Source: JBOGDS01 sp050743075
GTDB lineage: Bacteria; Actinomycetota; Actinomycetes; Jiangellales; Jiangellaceae
Direction: 5' to 3'
Assembly: GCA_050743075.1 (NCBI GenBank)
Contig: JBOGDS010000070.1
Location: 1-19,921, forward strand
Length of the DNA stretch: 19,921 nucleotides
A program made the position numbers and the translations under genes. Below the pieces are notes generated by a model that was not told where the DNA came from, ran no database searches, and was given only the letters and a program-made list of their open reading frames with translations. Shown in pieces: positions 1 through 6,794 of the stretch (its first letter is position 1; each line of letters begins with the position of its first letter).

Positions 1-2
1 CC

Positions 3-917
3 GCCGGGCGGCGTCAGGTCAAGCCGCGCAGCCGCTGGCGCGGCCCGATCCTGTTTACTTTGATCTTGCTGCTTGCCCTCGGCACTGCCATCGGTGCCTG
101 GTGGTACGGCGCCGGCCGTTACACGGTGACGCCGTCGCTGCTCGAGCTCACGGTTGCCGAGGCGCAGCAGCAGGCAGCGGCGGAAGGGTTGACGGCCGTC
201 ACCGGCGAGGAGCAGTTCTCCGAGGTGGTCGAGGCCGGGCTCGTCGTCACGACCGAGCCGGGGCCCGGCGAGCGGATCCTCAAGGACGGAACCGTCGAGC
301 TCGTCATCTCGCGCGGGCCGGAGCGCTACGAGATTCCCGTGTTGGTCGGTGAGACCCGAGAAGACGCCGAGCAGGCGGTCGACGACGCCAACCTGACACT
401 GGGCGGCGTCGAGGAGCAGTTCCACGACGAAGTGGCGGAAGGAGTCGTGATCTCACAGAGTGTCGAGGCCGGTGAACAGGTACGGCCGGGAACCGAGGTC
501 TCCTTCGTCGTCAGCAAGGGCCGCCAGCCGATCGAGATCCAGGACTTCACCGGTCGATCGGTCGCCGAGGCACAGCAGGTCCTGGGCGACGCCGGCTTCA
601 CCGTCGTCCCGGAGCCGGAGTCCAACCCGACCGTGCCGGCCGGCGTGGTGATCTCGCAGGACCCCGCGAGCGGCACCGGCTTCCGTGGCGACGAGATCCG
701 GCTCAAGGTCTCTCAGGGACCGCAGAACGCGCAGGTCCCGGTGCCGAACGTCGTCGGCTGGCACATCGACCAGGCGCGGCCCTTCCTCGAACTGTTCGGC
801 TTCGAGGTCGAGTCCAGGGGTGGCTTCCTCGGCGGGCGGATCGTGCAGAACCAGAATCCCAAGGCCGGCGAGTTCCGTGACTTCGGGAGCACGGTCCGGC
901 TGCAGCTGGGCCGCTGA
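3..917 (+). CDS. pknL: Ser/Thr protein kinase, C-terminal part with four PASTA domains (5' truncated)
   Basis: The reading frame is open from the left edge (first whole codon at base 3), so this is the C-terminal 304 residues of a longer protein; the kinase domain lies outside the window. Visible order: a basic juxtamembrane stretch (RRQVKPRSRWRG), one transmembrane helix at about residues 16-36, then four tandem PASTA repeats of about 65-70 residues, with recurring cores such as GVVISQ.P..G and the ending VSxGP. PASTA repeats in PknB/Stk-type kinases lie outside the membrane and bind muropeptides or lipid II, so this is probably a wall-sensing kinase. The symbol rests on synteny with pknL next to aroG in mycobacteria. 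M. tuberculosis PknL, as I recall, lacks PASTA repeats, whereas homologues at this locus in other actinomycetes have them. A TTG at 60 is only an internal leucine. Confidence 0.85.
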   Translation, partial: AGRRQVKPRSRWRGPILFTLILLLALGTAIGAWWYGAGRYTVTPSLLELTVAEAQQQAAAEGLTAVTGEEQFSEVVEAGLVVTTEPGPGERILKDGTVELVISRGPERYEIPVLVGETREDAEQAVDDANLTLGGVEEQFHDEVAEGVVISQSVEAGEQVRPGTEVSFVVSKGRQPIEIQDFTGRSVAEAQQVLGDAGFTVVPEPESNPTVPAGVVISQDPASGTGFRGDEIRLKVSQGPQNAQVPVPNVVGWHIDQARPFLELFGFEVESRGGFLGGRIVQNQNPKAGEFRDFGSTVRLQLGR

Positions 918-943
918 GTGCGGTTGCTCCACCGTCTCCGACC

Positions 944-1834
944 ATGAACGGCCACCGCGGCTCGGGACTGGCCACGTTCGGCCTGCTGGCGGTGACGGCC
1001 GCCTGGGGCTCGACGTTCTTCCTGATCAAGGATCTGCTCGACCGCGTTCCCGTAGCCGACTTCCTGGCGGTCCGGTTCACCATCGCGGCTGTCGCACTGT
1101 GGCTGGTCGCGCCCCATGCCGTCGCCCGGCTCTCGCCGCTGGCACGCCGCCGCGCGCTCGTGCTCGGGTTGGTCTACGGCGCGGCCCAACTGCTGCAGAC
1201 CGCAGGCCTCGGGCACACCTCGGCCTCGGTGTCGGGCTTCGTCACCGGCATGTACGTCGTGTTCACGCCGCTGCTTGCGGCCGGACTGTTCCGGACCCCC
1301 GTGGGCCGCTCGGCCTGGGCGGCCATCATGCTGGCGGCAGGCGGGCTGGCGCTGCTCTCACTGCAGGGCCTCGCCCTCGGGCTGGGAGAGTCGCTGACGC
1401 TGGCGGCGGCCGCCCTCTACGCGCTGCACATCGTCGGCCTCGGCGCCTGGTCGAGCCCCTCGGACGCTCTCGGGCTCTCGGTGCTGCAGATGGCCGTCAT
1501 CGCCGGCGTGTGCTGGGTCGGCGCCGTACCGGGCGGTGTGGTTCTCCCAGCGACCGGAGCCGACTGGGCGTCGATGCTCTACATGGCGCTCGTGGCCGGT
1601 GCCCTGGCGCTGGTCGTTCAGACCTGGGCGCAGGCGCACATGTCAGCGACCCGGGCGGCCATCGTGATGACGATGGAGCCGGTCTTCGCCGCCGGGTTCG
1701 CCGTGGCACTCGGCGGTGAGCCGCTGACGGCGCGCATGTTCGGTGGCGGCGCGCTGGTGCTCGCCGCCATGTACCTGTCCGAGCTCGGCCCTCGCCGTGG
1801 CCGCGACGCCGAGGTACCGCACCTGGTCACGTGA
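944..1834 (+). CDS. EamA/DMT-family transporter
   Basis: A 296-residue very hydrophobic protein with about ten predicted membrane segments arranged as two EamA repeats. The first begins GLLAVTAAWGSTFFLIKDLL, a typical EamA N-terminus; the second contains a segment ending in MTMEPVFAAGFAVALGGEPL, a typical EamA C-terminal signature with the conserved Glu-Pro. The family exports metabolites or drugs, often amino acids or related compounds; the substrate cannot be read from sequence. The ATG at 944 lies 26 bases after the kinase stop and has no clear Shine-Dalgarno sequence. I see no separate promoter, so co-transcription with the kinase is plausible. It stands one gene before the shikimate enzyme aroF, which would suit export of an aromatic compound, but that is only inference. 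Confidence 0.85.
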   Translation: MNGHRGSGLATFGLLAVTAAWGSTFFLIKDLLDRVPVADFLAVRFTIAAVALWLVAPHAVARLSPLARRRALVLGLVYGAAQLLQTAGLGHTSASVSGFVTGMYVVFTPLLAAGLFRTPVGRSAWAAIMLAAGGLALLSLQGLALGLGESLTLAAAALYALHIVGLGAWSSPSDALGLSVLQMAVIAGVCWVGAVPGGVVLPATGADWASMLYMALVAGALALVVQTWAQAHMSATRAAIVMTMEPVFAAGFAVALGGEPLTARMFGGGALVLAAMYLSELGPRRGRDAEVPHLVT

Positions 1835-1845
1835 CCCCCCTTTCC

Positions 1846-1899
1846 CATGATCATGAAGCTTCGCGGGTGCCATGGGCCTGCGTTTCCTTCATGATCATG
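1846..1899. repeat. Paired palindromic repeat, 13-bp arms
   Basis: CATGATCATGAAG at 1846-1858 and its exact reverse complement CTTCATGATCATG at 1887-1899, separated by 28 bases. Each arm contains the self-complementary decamer CATGATCATG, so the element is an inverted repeat made of two small palindromes. It begins 12 bases after the EamA stop, so it could end that transcript. The long loop and lack of a T-run are unlike a standard terminator. A dispersed intergenic repeat or a two-site operator is equally possible. Confidence 0.6.
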
Positions 1900-1938
1900 A
1901 GGGTGGCTGCTCTCGGATTCGACGCGGTTGGGTGACCT

Positions 1939-1951
1939 GTTCGTAACGAAC
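1939..1951. promoter_or_regulatory. Perfect 13-bp dyad upstream of aroF, possible operator
   Basis: GTTCGTAACGAAC is a perfect dyad around a central A. It lies about 47 bases upstream of the candidate aroF -10 box, in an otherwise gene-free gap. The size and symmetry suit a dimeric repressor or activator site; no regulator can be named. Confidence 0.35.
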
Positions 1952-1997
1952 CGTCGTGCCCGGCAGACAACCTGGCCGGTTGCCGGACACCGGCGGC

Positions 1998-2003
1998 TAC
2001 TGT
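1998..2003 (+). promoter_or_regulatory. Candidate -10 box of aroF
   Basis: TACTGT fits the actinobacterial TANNNT -10 pattern. It lies 28 bases before the GTG start, giving a short leader that contains the Shine-Dalgarno GAGGAGGG (2018-2025). I see no good -35 hexamer. Confidence 0.4.
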
Positions 2004-2031
2004 CGAGTCTCCGCGTCGAGGAGGGACAGCC

Positions 2032-3081
2032 GTGGTCGTGGTGATGCAGCCCGGTGCTACGGGGGCGCATGTGGACGCCGTCGTCGCCCGGGTCCACGAG
2101 GCCGGCGGTGACGCGTTCGTCAGCCGTGGTGTGAGCCGCACGATCATCGGGCTGGTCGGCGACGTGGACGAGTTCCGCGCCCTCAACCTGCGCAGCATGG
2201 CCGGCGTCGCCGACGTCGTGCGGGTCTCGTCGCCCTACAAGCTGGTGAGCCTGCACAACCATCCGGGCCGCAGCACGATCGTCGTGGGCGGTCCCGAACG
2301 CGGCGTTCCCATCGGGCCCGACACGTTCACCCTGATCGCCGGCCCGTGCGCGGTGGAGTCCGCCCAGCAGACCCACGAAGCCGCGGAGATGGCCAAGGCC
2401 GCAGGTGCGACGATGCTCCGGGGCGGCGCCTTCAAGCCGCGCACGTCGCCGTACGCCTTCCAGGGCCTCGGCGAACAGGGGCTGCAGATCCTGGCCGAGG
2501 TGCGGGAGGCGACCGGGCTGCCGATCGTCACCGAGGTGCTCGACGCGCATGACGTCCCGCTGGTGGCGTCGTACGCGGACATGCTCCAGGTCGGCACCCG
2601 CAACATGCACAACTACGCGCTGCTGCAGGCCGTCGGCCGCGCCCGGCTTCCTGTGCTGCTCAAGCGCGGCATGCAGGCCACCATCGAAGAGTGGCTGATG
2701 GCCGCGGAGTACATCGCGCAGCGGGGCAACCTCGACATCGTGCTGTGCGAGCGCGGCATCCGCACGTTCGAGACGTCGACACGCAACACGCTGGACATCT
2801 CGGCCGTCCCGGTCGTCCAGCAGCTCTCCCACCTGCCGGTCATGGTCGACCCCTCGCACTCCGGCGGCCGCCGCGAGCTCGTGCTGCCGCTTGCCCGGGC
2901 CGCGATCGCCGTCGGTGCCGACGGCATCCTGGTCGACGTCCATCCGGCACCCGAGGAGGCGCTGGTCGACGGGCCGCAGGCCCTCGTCGGGGCCGACCTG
3001 CGTGAACTGGCGTCGGCCGTGCGAAAGCTGCCGCCGATCATCGGCCGCAGGCCGGCGGAGCGCCTCACGCCCGTCTCCTGA
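2032..3081 (+). CDS. aroF: 3-deoxy-7-phosphoheptulonate synthase, type I-beta with ferredoxin-like regulatory domain
   Basis: Condenses phosphoenolpyruvate with erythrose 4-phosphate to DAHP, the first step of the shikimate pathway, in the cytosol. The 349-residue protein starts with a ferredoxin-like regulatory domain (about 1-73, opening MVVVMQPGAT, as in the Thermotoga enzyme where it mediates feedback inhibition). A KDO8P/DAHP synthase barrel follows, with AGPCAVES (103-110), KPRTSPYAFQG (135-145), GTRNMHN (188-194), LLKRGM (209-214) and VDPSHSGG (272-279), the last including the metal and substrate ligands. The GTG at 2032 is chosen because GAGGAGGG lies six bases upstream and the N-terminus then aligns with the family. 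It ends 16 bases before the convergent permease gene. It is unrelated in sequence to the class II enzyme at 5332-6702. Confidence 0.93.
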   Translation: MVVVMQPGATGAHVDAVVARVHEAGGDAFVSRGVSRTIIGLVGDVDEFRALNLRSMAGVADVVRVSSPYKLVSLHNHPGRSTIVVGGPERGVPIGPDTFTLIAGPCAVESAQQTHEAAEMAKAAGATMLRGGAFKPRTSPYAFQGLGEQGLQILAEVREATGLPIVTEVLDAHDVPLVASYADMLQVGTRNMHNYALLQAVGRARLPVLLKRGMQATIEEWLMAAEYIAQRGNLDIVLCERGIRTFETSTRNTLDISAVPVVQQLSHLPVMVDPSHSGGRRELVLPLARAAIAVGADGILVDVHPAPEEALVDGPQALVGADLRELASAVRKLPPIIGRRPAERLTPVS

Positions 3082-3097
3082 CCGGCTCAGACGCTGG

Positions 3098-3991
3098 CTA
3101 CGTCGGAACAGGCTGCCGGTCCAGGACGCGCTCGGCGCGATACGCCCGGGTCGCGTACGTGAGAGCGGCCGCCCACACCAGCGCGATCACCACGTAGACG
3201 ACGCTCCGGACCCCGCCTGAAGCGTCCAGCCAGTCGCTCTTCAGCACGGTCCGCGCGTTGGTGAGGATGATCATGCCTCCGACCGCAGACCCGAGGACCC
3301 GCGGCGGGACGTGCCGGACCAGCCAGGCAGCGAGCGGAGCCGCGACGACCCCGCCGACGAGCAACACGGCCACCCACGAGAAGTCGATGCTCTCCGAGCC
3401 GAGTCCAACCAGGAAGCCCAGGCTCGCCGCGACCGCCACGATGAACTCGCTGGTGTCGATCGAGCCGATGACCTTCCGGGGCTCCATGCGCCCGCTGGCC
3501 AGCAGCGCCGGCGTCCCGACGGGTCCCCAGCCGCCGCCACCGGTCGCATCGACGAACCCGGCCACCAGGCCGAGTAGGCCGAGAAAGCGGCGGCGCAGGG
3601 GCTTGTGGCGGTTGCCCTGTGGCACGCCGCGGACGGTGAACCGGATCAAGATGTACGCACCGAGCGCCAGCAGGATGCCCGACATGATCGGTCCGGCCGC
3701 CTCGGTGGACAGCCAGGAGAGCAGCGACGCTCCCGCAAAGGCTCCGATCGCACCCGGAACGGCTATCCGGCGGACCACGGTCCAGTCGACGTTGTCGAAC
3801 CGCCAGTGCGAGATTCCCGATGCCAGCGTCGTACCGATCTCGGCCAGGTGGACAGTCGCCGATGCCGCGGCCGGGTTGGTGCCGATGGCCAGCAGGAGGG
3901 TCGTCGAGGTGACGCCGTAGGCCATGCCCAGGCTGCCGTCGACCAGCTGCGCCGCCAGGCCGACCAGGCCGAGCAGGACTAGCGTAGGCAC
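3098..3991 (-). CDS. TauE/SafE (TSUP) family membrane permease
   Basis: A 297-residue integral membrane protein with about eight hydrophobic segments and the two-fold repeat typical of TSUP. Each half has a glycine-rich signature: VDGSLGMAYGVTSTTLLLA near the N-terminus and VDATGGGGWGPVGTPALLA in the middle, followed by GSIDTSEFIVAVAASLGFL. The family moves sulfur compounds such as sulfite, sulfonates or thiosulfate, usually by export; the substrate here is unknown. The GTG at 3991 is preceded by AGGAGG four bases away, which fixes the start. The upstream gap to the PLP enzyme is 71 bases, markedly AT-richer than its surroundings, and holds the dyad at 4000-4026, so it probably has its own regulated promoter. 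The gene converges on aroF with only 16 bases between stops. Confidence 0.88.
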   Translation of the reverse strand: MPTLVLLGLVGLAAQLVDGSLGMAYGVTSTTLLLAIGTNPAAASATVHLAEIGTTLASGISHWRFDNVDWTVVRRIAVPGAIGAFAGASLLSWLSTEAAGPIMSGILLALGAYILIRFTVRGVPQGNRHKPLRRRFLGLLGLVAGFVDATGGGGWGPVGTPALLASGRMEPRKVIGSIDTSEFIVAVAASLGFLVGLGSESIDFSWVAVLLVGGVVAAPLAAWLVRHVPPRVLGSAVGGMIILTNARTVLKSDWLDASGGVRSVVYVVIALVWAAALTYATRAYRAERVLDRQPVPT

Positions 3992-3999
3992 GGAGCCTC

Positions 4000-4026
4000 C
4001 TATTACCGGGTGATTTGTAGGAATAG
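4000..4026. promoter_or_regulatory. Imperfect 27-bp dyad just upstream of the TSUP gene, possible operator
   Basis: CTATT at 4000-4004 and AATAG at 4022-4026 form the outer arms of a 27-bp dyad, with a further symmetrical C/G pair two positions inside each arm. The site directly abuts the AGGAGG ribosome site and is AT-rich in a GC-rich region. Spacing and position resemble a repressor operator; sulfur-responsive Rrf2/CymR-type control is a guess from the transporter family. Confidence 0.35.
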
Positions 4027-4062
4027 TGGGCTACGGCAGGCACCGCCGTCAAGCGGACCGGG

Positions 4063-5091
4063 TTAACCCCCGAGCAACCGCGACAACGTCTCCCCCGCTT
4101 TGCGGCAGTCGTCGGCCGTCACGTCCAGATGCGTGATCAGCCGGACGACGGTCGGCGCGACCGCGCTGACCAGGATCCCGTCGGCGCGCGCCTGGGCCAC
4201 GAGGTCTGCCGCGCCGATCCGGGCCTGCGACAGCTCGAGCAGGACGATATTCGTCTCGACCGAGGCCGGATCGACGACGCCGAAGCCTGCCAGCAGCTGA
4301 GCTAGCTGCCGGGCGTTCTGGTGGTCGTCTGCGAGGCGCTCGACGTGGTGGTCCAGCGCGTAGAGTCCCGCTGCCGCAAGGAGGCCCGCCTGCCGCCAGC
4401 CGGCGCCCATGCGCTTGCGCCATTGCCTGGCGTCGGCCATCGCCGCAGCGGGCCCGACGAGGACGGAGCCGACCGGTGCGCCGAGCCCCTTGGACAGGCA
4501 GACCGACACCGTGTCGAAGAGCCGGCCCACGTGTTCGAGGGGCGTGCGGTCGGCGACGTGCGCGTTCCACAGCCGGGCGCCGTCGAGATGCAGCCGGACG
4601 CCGGTGCCATTGACCAGGTCGCGTAGGGCACGCAGATCGCAGAGCGGTTGGACCGTCCCCCCGGCGAAGTTGTGGGTGTTCTCGACCGCGACGGCGGCCG
4701 TCGAGACCAGGTACGGCCCTGCATCCGGCGCGGCCAGCCGGGCCACAGCGTCGAGATCGACATGACCGCGGGGGTGCGACCAGGTCCGGGTCGTGACGCC
4801 GTACCACGCGGCGTGCGCACCGAGCTCGGCACGGACGACGTGAGCCTGCGCTTCGCACAACAGTTCCTGGCCGGGCCGGACATGGGTGCGCACACCGAGC
4901 AGGTTGGCCAACGAGCCGCTGACCGTGAACAGGCCCGCCTCGTGGCCGAGCATGTCCGCGACCCGCTCCTCGAGCGCATGGACGGTCGGGTCCTCGCCGT
5001 AGACGTCGTCACCGGTCTCGGCGGTCGCCATCGCGGCCAGCATCGGCGATGTCGGTCGGGTGACGGTGTCGCTACGCAGGTCGATGGCCAC
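4063..5091 (-). CDS. ltaE: Low-specificity L-threonine aldolase / beta-eliminating lyase family, PLP enzyme
   Basis: Predicted to split L-threonine or L-allo-threonine into glycine and acetaldehyde using pyridoxal phosphate. The 342-residue length is normal for the family. Motifs: the N-terminal IDLRSDTVTRPT hallmark, the GDDVYGEDPTV segment, the ENTHNFAGGT segment, LHLDGARLWNA with the Asp that pairs with PLP nitrogen, and SVCLSKGLGAPVGS carrying the PLP lysine. The frame is open further upstream to 5205, but that extension is not family-like. The GTG at 5091 places the hallmark at residue 3 and lies six bases after a TATGGT -10 box, so translation is probably leaderless. Other members of the fold act on related beta-hydroxy amino acids, so the substrate is not certain. 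Confidence 0.87.
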   Translation of the reverse strand: MAIDLRSDTVTRPTSPMLAAMATAETGDDVYGEDPTVHALEERVADMLGHEAGLFTVSGSLANLLGVRTHVRPGQELLCEAQAHVVRAELGAHAAWYGVTTRTWSHPRGHVDLDAVARLAAPDAGPYLVSTAAVAVENTHNFAGGTVQPLCDLRALRDLVNGTGVRLHLDGARLWNAHVADRTPLEHVGRLFDTVSVCLSKGLGAPVGSVLVGPAAAMADARQWRKRMGAGWRQAGLLAAAGLYALDHHVERLADDHQNARQLAQLLAGFGVVDPASVETNIVLLELSQARIGAADLVAQARADGILVSAVAPTVVRLITHLDVTADDCRKAGETLSRLLGG

Positions 5092-5097
5092 GCCACG

Positions 5098-5103
5098 ACC
5101 ATA
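5098..5103 (-). promoter_or_regulatory. Leaderless-type -10 box of ltaE
   Basis: On the minus strand, TATGGT is followed by exactly six bases and then the GTG at 5091. No Shine-Dalgarno sequence is present, so the transcript would start at or next to the start codon. No clear -35 element. Confidence 0.55.
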
Positions 5104-5181
5104 GAACGTTCCCCGCCGGTCTCCCCGCAGTGATCCACCACGACCGGCCGCAGGCCCGACGGTGACACTCCCCGCTGGCAC

Positions 5182-5278
5182 GGCCGTACCGACCGACAGG
5201 AACAACGTACGAATCGAGGGTAGTTTATCCAGTTTTGCCGGGCGGTCGCTCGTCTTTTTCCTGTCGTTCGGTACGGCC
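5182..5278. repeat. 21-bp inverted repeat (20/21 match) with 55-bp spacer
   Basis: The arm at 5182-5202 (starting GGCCGTACCGA, ending CGACAGGAA) is repeated in reverse complement at 5258-5278 with one mismatch. The spacer (5203-5257) contains the least GC-rich sequence of the gap (AGTTTATCCAGTTTT, 5222-5236). The element lies between the class II DAHP synthase stop and the threonine aldolase start. The spacer is too long for an ordinary intrinsic terminator. Two operator sites that could be bridged by a looping regulator, a structured RNA, or a remnant of a small element are the possibilities. Confidence 0.65.
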
Positions 5279-5331
5279 TCGTCGTGCGAAGACCCGGCGA
5301 CGCACGCCGCGACCAGGACTCCGCCGCCGTG

Positions 5332-6702
5332 TCACGACGACGGGCTCCGGTTCTCGAGCAGCTCGGCCACCAGGAAGGCCAGTTCCAGCGACTGGGTGCG
5401 GTTCAGCCGCGGGTCGCACACGGTCTCGTACCGATCCCCCAGCCCGTCCTCGGCGACCGGGTCGCCGCCGCCGACACACTCGGTGACGTCGTCCCCGGTC
5501 AGCTCGACGTGGATGCCGCCTGGCACGGTGCCCAGCGCCCGGTGCACGTCGAAGAAGCCACGGACCTCCTCGACGACGTCATCGAAGCGGCGGGTCTTGT
5601 AGCCGCTGGGAGCCTCGTAGGTGTTGCCGTGCATCGGGTCGCAGACCCACGACACCACCAGCCCGGTCGCCGTCGCCTTCTCGACCAGCGGCGGCAGGAC
5701 GTCACGGACCCGGCCGGCGCCCATCCGGGTGACCAGCGTCAGCCGGCCAGGGACGCGGTCCGGGTCGAGCCGGTCGGCGAGTGCGAGCACCTCGTCCGGG
5801 GACGTCGCCGGGCCGATCTTCACCGCGATCGGGTTGCGGATCCGGGTGGCGAACTCGACGTGCGCACCGTCGAGCTGGCGCGTCCGCTCTCCGATCCAGA
5901 CCAGGTGCGCGGACACGTCGTAGGGCAGCGCGGTCCGGGAGTCGATCCGGGTGAAGGCGCGCTCGTAGTCGAGCAGGAGTGCCTCGTGGCTGGCGTAGAG
6001 CTCGACAGTATGCAGCTGTTCGGGGTCGGCGCCGATGGCGTGCATGAACGCGAGCGCCTTGTCGATCTCGCCGGCCAGCCGCTCGTACCGGAGGCCGGCG
6101 GGCGAGGTGCGCACGAAGTCGGTGTTCCACGCGTGCACCTGGCGCAGGTCGGCGTAGCCTCCCCCGACGAAGGCTCTGGTCAGGTTCAGCGTCGCGGCCG
6201 CGGCCCGGTAGGCGAGCACCATCCGGGCCGGATCCGGCGTGCGCGACCGGGTGTTGAACTCGAACCCGTTGACGATGTCGCCGCGGTAGGCCGGGAGCGT
6301 CTGCATGCCCCTGGTCTCGTTCGGACGCGAGCGTGGCTTGGCGTACTGGCCGGCCAGCCGCCCCACCTTGACGACTGGCACGCTCGCCGCGTAGGTGAGC
6401 ACGACGGCCATCTGCAGCAAGGTCTTGAGCTTGTTGCGGACGTTGTCGGCCGTCACGCCGCCGAACGTCTCGGCGCAGTCGCCGCCCTGCAGGAGGAACG
6501 CCTCACCGCGTGACACTGCCGCGAGCCGCTCGCAGAGCAGGTCGCACTCCCCCGCGAACACCAGCGGCGGCATGACCCGGAGCTCCGCCATGGCCTGCTG
6601 CGCCGCCACCGGATCCGGCCACGTCGGCTGCTGCTGTGCAGGCAGCAGCTCGAGATCGATGGTGAGCTCGTCGTACAGCGCGTCGTCGCCGCCAGCGGTC
6701 AC
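5332..6702 (-). CDS. aroG: Class II (plant-type) DAHP synthase
   Basis: Catalyses the same first shikimate step as the type I-beta enzyme at 2032, but belongs to the unrelated-in-sequence class II family (M. tuberculosis AroG, plant enzymes). From the GTG at 6702 it is 456 residues, the normal length. Motifs: AQQQPTWPD (22-30), LLQGGDCAETF (70-80) with the metal-binding cysteine, TLLQMAVVLTY, VVKVGRLAGQYAKPRS (110-125), RGDIVNGFE, and later VSWVCDPMHGNT and GGIHVELTGDDVTEC, which carry further active-site His, Glu and Asp. An in-frame ATG at 6777 would add 25 non-conserved residues. GTG 6702 is preferred because TACGCT lies exactly six bases before it. The gene is divergent from pfp, as expected from its place near pknL in other actinomycetes. 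Confidence 0.95.
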   Translation of the reverse strand: MTAGGDDALYDELTIDLELLPAQQQPTWPDPVAAQQAMAELRVMPPLVFAGECDLLCERLAAVSRGEAFLLQGGDCAETFGGVTADNVRNKLKTLLQMAVVLTYAASVPVVKVGRLAGQYAKPRSRPNETRGMQTLPAYRGDIVNGFEFNTRSRTPDPARMVLAYRAAAATLNLTRAFVGGGYADLRQVHAWNTDFVRTSPAGLRYERLAGEIDKALAFMHAIGADPEQLHTVELYASHEALLLDYERAFTRIDSRTALPYDVSAHLVWIGERTRQLDGAHVEFATRIRNPIAVKIGPATSPDEVLALADRLDPDRVPGRLTLVTRMGAGRVRDVLPPLVEKATATGLVVSWVCDPMHGNTYEAPSGYKTRRFDDVVEEVRGFFDVHRALGTVPGGIHVELTGDDVTECVGGGDPVAEDGLGDRYETVCDPRLNRTQSLELAFLVAELLENRSPSS

Positions 6703-6708
6703 GCGCCC

Positions 6709-6714
6709 AGCGTA
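6709..6714 (-). promoter_or_regulatory. Leaderless-type -10 box of aroG
   Basis: TACGCT on the minus strand, six bases before the GTG at 6702, with no Shine-Dalgarno sequence. It supports the shorter start of the class II DAHP synthase. No good -35 match. Confidence 0.55.
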
Positions 6715-6749
6715 GGCCCGTGGGCTCGGATCGCCGGGAGTGCCCTCGG

Positions 6750-6755
6750 TAGGGT
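6750..6755 (+). promoter_or_regulatory. Candidate -10 box of pfp
   Basis: TAGGGT fits TANNNT and lies 39 bases before the ATG at 6795. That leaves a leader of about 30 bases carrying GAAGGG as ribosome site. It faces away from the aroG promoter, so this 92-base gap would be a divergent control region. Confidence 0.4.
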
Positions 6756-6794
6756 GACGGCGATCGGATTCGTGCACGCGTGAAGGGTCCCACG

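Noticed and set aside
1618..2943. Long open frame antisense to the EamA and aroF genes
   Set aside because: The product is Arg/Asp/His-rich without domain character and runs opposite two clearly recognisable genes; typical high-GC shadow frame.
5203..5257. Intrinsic terminator of aroG within the 21-bp inverted repeat
   Set aside because: A 55-base spacer is too long for a simple terminator hairpin, so it is reported as an unexplained repeat instead.
5284..6513. 409-codon plus-strand frame opposite aroG
   Set aside because: Shadow of the class II DAHP synthase; low-complexity composition and no family features.
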